DNA from: Sipunculus nudus
Lineage: Eukaryota > Annelida > Sipuncula > Golfingiida > Sipunculidae
Assembly (NCBI GenBank): GCA_026874595.1
Contig: CM049319.1
Location: forward strand, 62,382,917 to 62,446,916
Direction: 5' to 3'
DNA length: 64,000 bases
This document shows, piece by piece, positions 49,401 to 58,400 of the stretch. Both the position numbers and the translations under genes were made by a program. The notes beneath the pieces were generated by a model. It was given only the letters and a program-made list of their open reading frames with translations, was not told where the DNA came from and did no database searches. Position 1 is the first letter of the stretch; every line of letters begins with the position of its first letter.

Positions 49401-52400
49401 CATTTCACTAGTTTACACATTTGTTCAATTTAATGTATATTTTTTTATAATATGTATTATTAAATATATGTATTTTATTTTGTATGAAATGTAAACAGTT
49501 GAAATATAAATACCGAAAATGTTCCCAGTCCACAGATGAAAGGACTTGGTGGTGGTGGTGGTGGGGGGGGGGGATTTGTGGAATGGTAGGAGTTACAACA
49601 TATCTGTATTATAACAGCGCATATACATATGATTTTTCACTCAATTCAACAATGCTTACAGGATAAAAATGTTCATTCATAATTACTTAATATTTAAAAA
49701 AGGACAGACTGGTAGACAAACATAGCTGATAATATATGAAGTTTCAATTATTTCTTAATTTATTTATTATATCAAATTTGTTTAAAGTTTAACATCTGCA
49801 ATGATACACAACTGAATATATAATTTGCTTTCAAATTTTAGACTTAAATAGCTTAATTCCAAACACATACAGCATATGAAAGTTATTTTAACAGTGCTTA
49901 TAGGGAAAATTTCATAATTAATATATATTTAATGATAAAAGAGAGATGATTGACAGAGCTGATCAGTTTATGTTCCATTCTCCCAAGGCAAGAATATGTT
50001 TCATTAAGATCTTAATTTTTTTCTAATCCTATTATTTTTTTAATTGAATAAATTTTACACATTTGCAATAAAAACTAATGTCCCAGTGCACAGGTATCAA
50101 TGGAAGGGGGGGGGGAGGTGGTGGGATTAACAACACTTCTGCATATACATACAGGGCAAACAAAGCCTGATCTCCAATTCTGCTGAGGCAGGAAAATAAT
50201 GAACAAATGTTTGTATTAGATCCTCATTTTTTTTTATCACATTATTTTTTTATTATAAGTTTATATTTCTATACATTTCCAATATAACATATGTATCTGA
50301 ATATAAAAGTTGATTCATAATTCTAAATTGCATCAACAAAAATCTCAATCTTGTCAGATAACAGCACATCATACATACAAATGTTTATTCATTTTTTTAA
50401 CAACAAAAATATATCTTTTAAATTTCCAAACAATAAATATCTAAAAATAAAACTTAATTCAGATTTCACAATTTTAATTGTGCCTTTATTTATCCATAAT
50501 TTGCTTCATATTTATAAATTTAAGCATATTGATGGGTTTATTTATATTTATTAAAATCATTTAGGAGAAAACTGATTTCTTTAAAAATGCTACATCGACA
50601 CAACATGGTATTTTCTGGATAACACCTTGAATGACTTTTCAAGGAAAGTTTTTGTATACTGGAGTGGACACAGCATTACAATTAAGCAGATACAGTGAAA
50701 ACAATAACAGTTACTGCATAACACTTGGTGGGTTGGGTTTATGGGGGTGGGGGTGGGGGGGTTGGGGGTTGGTGATGTTAGAATAACTGTGCACCCGTCA
50801 CAGCAGGGGATCTCCCCCAGTGACTGTAACAAATCAGAAACCCTGGCATAGCTGACTTCCAGTGACCTGGATTGGGACCTTGCATCTGGACAAAGGAAAT
50901 GACTACAATAGACTCAAGAAAACAATAAAAAACTAGCCTAATTTTCAAGCTTTTATTTTCAAATTTCAGATTTAAACAAATTAAATACTTAGGTTTATAT
51001 GCTGTGAAAATTAAATCAATAGTTCTTACAAGAAAAAAAGTGCCATTGGCAAAGCTGGCCAAAATTTAAGGTACTGATTTTATTTTTATGCTGATAACTT
51101 ATAAAATTTACAATATTCAGATCTAATTTTGGGTAAACAATTGAATCTTAATTAAACAAAGTTATATACTTGGGATAATAGTCTCTAGTTTCAAAATTGT
51201 TCATGTTAATTGATTAAATATTTTTCCTGACTTTTTACAAATATTATGTTTTGGCCCATAAATTAAAGACCTTAACAGACTTAATTTCTAGCATGTATAT
51301 AGGAAATATATAGGAATTTACTTCTGGTAAATATTACGAAAAACAGATGAGTCGTTTTGATTTTAGGCAGTCCTGAAGTGTGATAGTAGGTTTTAAATGG
51401 AAATTTGAGGTTTTTCCTATATATCTCAAAGGAACGAAGTCATATTGACAAAATTTTTGGTATGGTAGGAGATTTGGGGACATCTAGCAGTATGCTGAAT
51501 TTTGGATTCACAGTTCTAATGGTTTCAAAATGTGCCAGTCTAACAGATGGACAGACAGACAGACAGACGGACAACCGACAATGGACCACGACTATAGCTC
51601 AGATGACTTACAGTCAGCTGAGCTAATCAATTATAACATCCACATCTAGACCCAAATCACCTAAAACTCTTATCACCCCCAACCCTGCCCCACCTTTCTA
51701 TAAAATTTCATTGCATTGATTCCATCACTTTTTGATCTTCCTTTACACTGTGCAGAATTGGACACACAAGAGTACAGCTCTGCTGGTTAGGGTTTGTAGG
51801 CATAGAAATCCTATCCCCATAATACACTAGGGCTTCTGAATACACAATGCAGCGGCATTTGTATTAATGTAGTGATGAGTGTAATGTACTATGTTCAAAT
51901 AGATTTGATACCAATTGTTTCAAGGTGAATTACATAAATATGGGTGTTTTTGTGGTGAGGACTTAACAGAATAATTAATATTTTGTAAGCATGCACATGT
52001 GAAATGTAAACAGAAGATATTTCATTGAAATTTAACAGATTTTGATTTTGAAGTTGACAGTTGAGACAAGTGGTATCGGCCATCCCAACAATTCCATACT
52101 TGAAGAGGTTTGTTTTGAATAGAGATTACCGCTGGTGAAGGGTTTTCTCTTAAAAGAGGACAAACATGAATGGTTGAAACATAACATCTGTTCAAATTTG
52201 TTTAAAAAATAAAACTATGCTAACAGAGGCATGCCACATGCACAGGCTAAAGGCAGATCATCTGCAGGGCGCCCATGTTGCAACAGAAGGTCAAGGCTGT
52301 AGGTCATCAGTTCAAGGTCAGAGCAAAGAATCTTTGCCCAGGCATGTCTGGAAAAAAAGAGACAAATCAATCATTAACCAAAGCTGGAAATAACTGACTT

Positions 52401-55400
52401 TGTATCAAATAAATTCTACAACTAAGGCAGGTAAATAGCTGACTTTAACTAATCTTCAGTTTGCCATTTTCTTTCTAAGAGAAATTACATAAAATGTATA
52501 ATACCTCTTTATCTTAAATTACCTGTATGTTTATCTGTACAAATACTATAGAGAAATATAATTAACAAACAAATATTTGAACAAGTTCAGTGTCTTACAT
52601 ATAGGAAAACAAGTTACATAATCATGGGGAACATGATTAATGTTTGTGGCTGCAATTATTCAATTTATAGTTAGGCAAGTAAAAATTCAAGTAGGGCAAG
52701 TAAAAACTAGAGGTACCGGCTTCTGTGGCTCAGGGGTAGAGCGCAGGAATCAAAGCCGGGAGATCATGAGTTCGAATCTCAGCCGAGCCGGTGAGATTTT
52801 TCACGGTCGACCCCTACCCAGGGTGGGTGCTCTGCAGGCCCAATGGGGAGAATGTACCCAACAGTCAGGTTTCACTCACAAACGAGTGTGCCTTTTGGGG
52901 GTTCCTCGGTGTCATGCCCCTGCAATGAGGATGAGACACACCCTGGACCCGCAGGAGTGAATCACCGAGCCTGTTTGACACTAGAGCATTGTGTGCAAGC
53001 CCCTGTCACAGAGTCCGAGTATATAGACTTAGTTAAGCAAGCATTTAAACAAGGTCACTGTGCTCAGCTGATGTTAACCTTGAAGGTAAAAATCTAAAAT
53101 AATATCTAATGGAGATAAAGTGTAAGAGGAAGAGGTAATAAAGGCCATGGTTGGTTTATATGATTGGTTTGTATTGATAAGCAAGAAATTGTTGCAAAAA
53201 ATATTTTGTGACCTGACCATGTGTTTCCTAATGTTAAAACTAAAGCATGTGAGCAGTTTGTGAACAAATGATCTGTACTATTACCATGATCATTAATTGG
53301 TTTTTCGATTAACTGTTGACATTTCAGTAGTTTACACATTTGTTCAATTGAATCTATTTTTTTGTATAATATACATTATTAAATATATATGTATTTTTTT
53401 ATGAAATGTATACAGTTGAAATATAGCTAATTAACAATATAAAACAGGGCAAACAAAGCCTGATCTCAAATTCTGCTGAGGCAGGAAAATAATGAACAAA
53501 TGTTTGTATTAAATCCACATTTTTTTATCACAGCAATTTTTTTTAATTTAAGTTTATATTTCTATACATTTCCAATTTAACATATATATCTGAATATAAA
53601 AGTTGATTCATAATTCTCAATTGCATCATCATTAATCTCAATCTTGTCAGATAACACCACATCATGCATACAAATGTTTATTTATTTTTTACCACAAAAA
53701 TATATCTTTTAAATCTGCAAAACAATAAATATCTAAAAATAATACTTGATTTAGATTTCACAATTTTTAATTGTGTCTTTATTTATCCATAATGTGCTTC
53801 ATGTATTATAATAATTTATGCATACTGATGGGTTCAATTATATTTGTTAAAATCATTTAAAAGAAAATTGATTTCTTTAAAAATGCTACATTACACAACA
53901 CTGCATCTTCTGGATTACACCTTGAATTATTTTTTCAAGGAAAGTTTTTGCATATCGGAGTGGAAACAGCATTACAATTAAGGAGATACAGTGAAAACAA
54001 TAACAATTACTCCATAACACTTGGTGGGTTGGGTTTGCAGGGGGGGGGGGGGGGATGATTGAGGTGGTGATATGAGAATAACTGTACACCTGTCACAGCA
54101 GGGGATCTCCCCCAGTGACTGTAACAAATCAGAAACCCTGGCATAGCTGACTTCCAGTGACCTGGAGTGGGACCCTGCATCTGTAATCATTGCAAGTGAC
54201 TACAGAAAAAAAAAATCAATAACTAGCTTAATTTTCAAGCTTTTATTTTCAAATTTCAGATTTAGACAAACTAAATGTTTATGTTTACATGCTACAAAGT
54301 CCATTATGTTTGGGCCCATAACTTAAAGAATTTATACTTTACAGACTTAATTTCTGGCATGTACATAGGAACTATATAGAGGAATATTTATGGTAAATAT
54401 GAGGAAAAACAGATGAGTGGTTTTGATATTAGGCAGTCCTGAAGTGTGAAAATAGGATTTTAATAAAAAATTGAGGTTTTTCCTTAATTTCTCGAAGGAA
54501 CGAAGTCGCAAAGACACAGTTTTCGGCTTGGTAGGAGATCTTGGGGACATCTAACATTATGCTGAATTTTGGATTCCTAGGTCTTACGGTTTTAAAACGT
54601 GCCACATCTACGGACAGACGGACAGACGGACGGACGACGGACAATGGACCACGACTATAGCTCAGATGACTTATAGTCAGCTGAGCTAAAAAATGGGGGT
54701 GGTTACCTCCACCAAAAAAAAAGTAAAAATTAGAGGTTACTTGCCTGACTGGGCATGCCCTATAAAATTTAATGTACAACCCTGTTTAACAGCCAGGAAT
54801 TAATGGTAGCAAGATTACCTGTCAGATGAAATTTTTGCACTGAAGGCTTGAGTCAGGTAGTCATAAAACTGGTCATGCGAATTGTCTACAGTACAGCACA
54901 TCAGCCATACTTCTAATGGGGATAGGTCTAAGCATGAACAAAACTCCACTGTAACTGCAGGCTTCTCAAGATACAATCTACAAATAGAACATATCTTTTT
55001 TTATTATAAAATGGTGAGGATACTCAGACATGCAAAAAGATTTATTCAGTGTCTAACTGTTTTCTGTATGGATATAATATCTTATTGCAGCTATATTATG
55101 ATACTAACACATATACATGCAAAGGATTCTGAGATACTGCTAGCAAGGAATTCTGGGAAGTCTGGTGCAGCCAGTGCAAGGGATTATGGGATACACAATG
55201 TAAGTAGTTCTTGGAATCTAAAAGTATTGTACATATATATTGAGGATAAGCATGTTATCCTTAGGAAATAAAAAAAAGTACAAATTTGAAATTACTGTAA
55301 AATATAAGGCAACCTAAGTATATTCAAGTACATAATAAATATAATTTATTAGAAATACAGTAACTCATTTAATAAAACTAATACTGATACTACAAACAAT

Positions 55401-58400
55401 TAACCATTACACTGTGCAATAATACAGTATGATAATATCTAATTATCTCAACTATCCTGTAGGATTACAAAATTAGAACCTACCTCATCAGATGATATAT
55501 TTTCAGTTTCCCCTGTAGACTCTGTAATCTTAAATGATGTACTGCCTGGTCAAACTTCCCTGCCTCTAAATGTGTATCTACTGTCTTGTCTTCATCACAA
55601 ACTGTCATACAATATTAAGATCCATGCATTTATCAATTATCTAATTATATGTCCATCATTTTTTAAGACAAAAATTTACAAAAGGATGCCAGTGAAGCAT
55701 ATTCTAGGTGAATAGTACTTTTATTGTTGAGATTTGTAAAATATGATACTGTATTCTTACCAATTTTACATATACAGTTGAAAAAATGAATATCTAATTA
55801 TTTGTATTGAAGCAAATGAAACAACATATATTACCTAGGTTACAGATGACCAATGCCTGCCACAGCTGTTGTCTTAGCTCTCCTTCCTTCTCCAGGATAA
55901 CTTTCAAAACATCTTCTGATTCAAACAGAAACCAGTAGCGCATTAACAGGACACTGTGAACACGTATCCCATCATTCCCTGCATGATTCTTTTCATATTC
56001 TTTATCTGAAAATTCTTTTTGTGCCACAGTGTGACTTTCATCACTTTCTTTTTCATTGAAAATATTATTGGAATGTCCTTCCTGACCTTGACCTGAGCTC
56101 TCTTTGACCTTGACCTTATCCCTGGAATGTATTCCCTGGAACTGTCCTAAGCTCTCTTTGGACTGGGCAGAATCACTGGAATATTGAACTTGACCTTGAT
56201 CAGGGCTCTCTTTGACCTTGACAGCATCACTGGAATGTTCTCCTTGACCTTCTGTATCAGAATAAATAATAATTTGATCATGCATTTGTTCTCCTGAGCT
56301 GTTTTCAGCCATATCCTTTGGGGACTCCTGAAGAAATATGGATCCGTGAAAGTTTTCATCACTAGCCTCTACAGTCTGACCCTTGACCCTTGAAAGTTTT
56401 TTGTCATCAGCCTCACCATTTAGATTTTCAACTTCAGTAGTACACATTTGTGGAATGGCAATAGCATTATCAGAGTTCCTCAATGCTCTGCCAACTGAAT
56501 CTACATTAGCTGATACATTTTCACTTGCAGGTGAGCCTTCTACATTTTCTTTACTTTTTAAGTCAATCTGCTTTTCAATCTTTCCAACATCTGAATCAGA
56601 TAAAATCTTATTTTTAAGATTTGTTTCATTGTTATCCTCTTTTAGAGGATAAGTTGTGTTACATTCATCACTGTATGTCACCGTGGTTACAGCAGCAGCT
56701 TTGGTTTCCATGGTAACTAGTTGAGCTCCAGATCCAGTCTCCCTTTTGTCTCTGTGGCTTCTAGACAGTTCCTGTGGTGTAACATTGATTGTAGTTCCTT
56801 TATCATAAGCACACCCTGTTGTTACCAACACTGGCAAATCATCTGTCACATTTTCTCTGAGACAGCACATGGCAAGATGCTGGGCTTGTGTGAATATATC
56901 TCCAGTTAACTGTAATGGATTAGTATTGTTCACTGATATAACCATTATATTCTTGTCTGTTTCAGTGGTCCAACGACAAAACTTGCACATCTGATTTTGC
57001 ACCAAATAATTTCTTGGAGTCACTAAATGATCATTGTTACTTTTAGATTGTCCAAAATTCGGAGCAAAACCCCCGTGAGGTTCCATATCTGTAGATGCCT
57101 CATCTAAATGTTCCTCTCTTATCATGTTAATTGCATTATTTTTGTCCAGGTCTTCCACATCTCCTTTATCAAAATTAAATTTGTGAATTTGAAATGGATG
57201 ACCTTGGTCATGATTTTCACCATGACTTATTGGAGATTGACCTTTGGGCGTCACTTCAATCATGGCATCTTCTTCAGTCTTTCCTTGGGAATCCATTGAG
57301 GGGAGTTTCCCATCTCTTGCACTGACATCATCTGGCTGATCTGGAAGGTCAAGGTCACATTGTTCTGAGTCTGTGTCACCAGACACTTCATTTATCCTGA
57401 ATACTTTAGACGAATTAAGGTCTGTTCCATTTTCTGCATCTGATGTTGAATCATTTTGTGGTGTACTCAATAAACTTGGTGGTTTACTTATTGCATTTGC
57501 ATGCTTATGACCTTGACCTGACCTTGACCTGTCTAGATGACCTTTATCTTTGGGATCAATGTTATTTTCACCATTGCTCTGGCCTGAGTCTACTGACTTG
57601 TTATCAATATGTGCATGTCTGCTAAAGTCTTGGACACACTTGGTACAAACATATTTAGTCTCAGCTTGCATTTTACTGGGTGTGACATGTTCTGTGGCCT
57701 TGTGCAGCATCACCATCCATTCAGTAAGCCTCATTTTTCTGGTATTAATATCCTTAATGTTGGCAAGCTTGATGCTTCAAGGAAAAATAAACAAAAATAT
57801 TATGTATAACATATATATATAACCCATTCTATTATGTTAAATGTGATATATGAATCATTAATTGACCTTTTCCATTTACATCTATCGGCAATATCTAACA
57901 TGTATGACCTTGGACTAGTAGTCTTAATGTGCATGGCAGAAAATAGTTGAAGAGTTTGTGTTTTGGGCCATATAACATAACTTATAGAGTTATTGACAAA
58001 TGTAAGAATCTGAAAGAAACAGGTTACATCTTGAAAAACTATGTTTTGAACCCTGCTCAAACATGCGCACTACTCAAAAAGCTATAAACAAATACTGACA
58101 AAAAGTTTTAGAAGTTCTGTAAAACTTCCATAAAATTTTGGAAGTACAAGTAATCCTTATCATACTGATATGATTTAAAGAAAAGGATTCTAAACTACTC
58201 CGAGATTTTTTTTGAGACTGTGAAATTGTGAGTGCTTTTTTTTTATCACAGTAGAGGTATCATGGGCTGCCTTTGTTCTATAGCTTACCAGTGATCCAAC
58301 CAGTAATAACTGAATAAGATTAAGATTACAGAGGAGGTATGCATGTAGTCTCAGACGACTTTTTGGGTTTTCAATAAGTCACACCTTTCTCATTTAAAGT

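Noticed and set aside
52715-52790. Possible tRNA gene with good A and B boxes
   Set aside because: The acceptor stem does not pair in the standard position and the SINE body continues downstream with a second copy at 13150, so it is a SINE head.
54882-55271. 129-residue plus-strand open frame overlapping an HPS5 exon
   Set aside because: Antisense to a supported HPS5 exon, with no homology of its own.
55794-55834. Extension of the large HPS5 exon to an in-frame stop (GNICCFICFNTNN)
   Set aside because: Donor GTAATA after 55835 gives perfect phase with the next exon, whose sequence continues the HPS5 resemblance; the extension is read-through into the intron.
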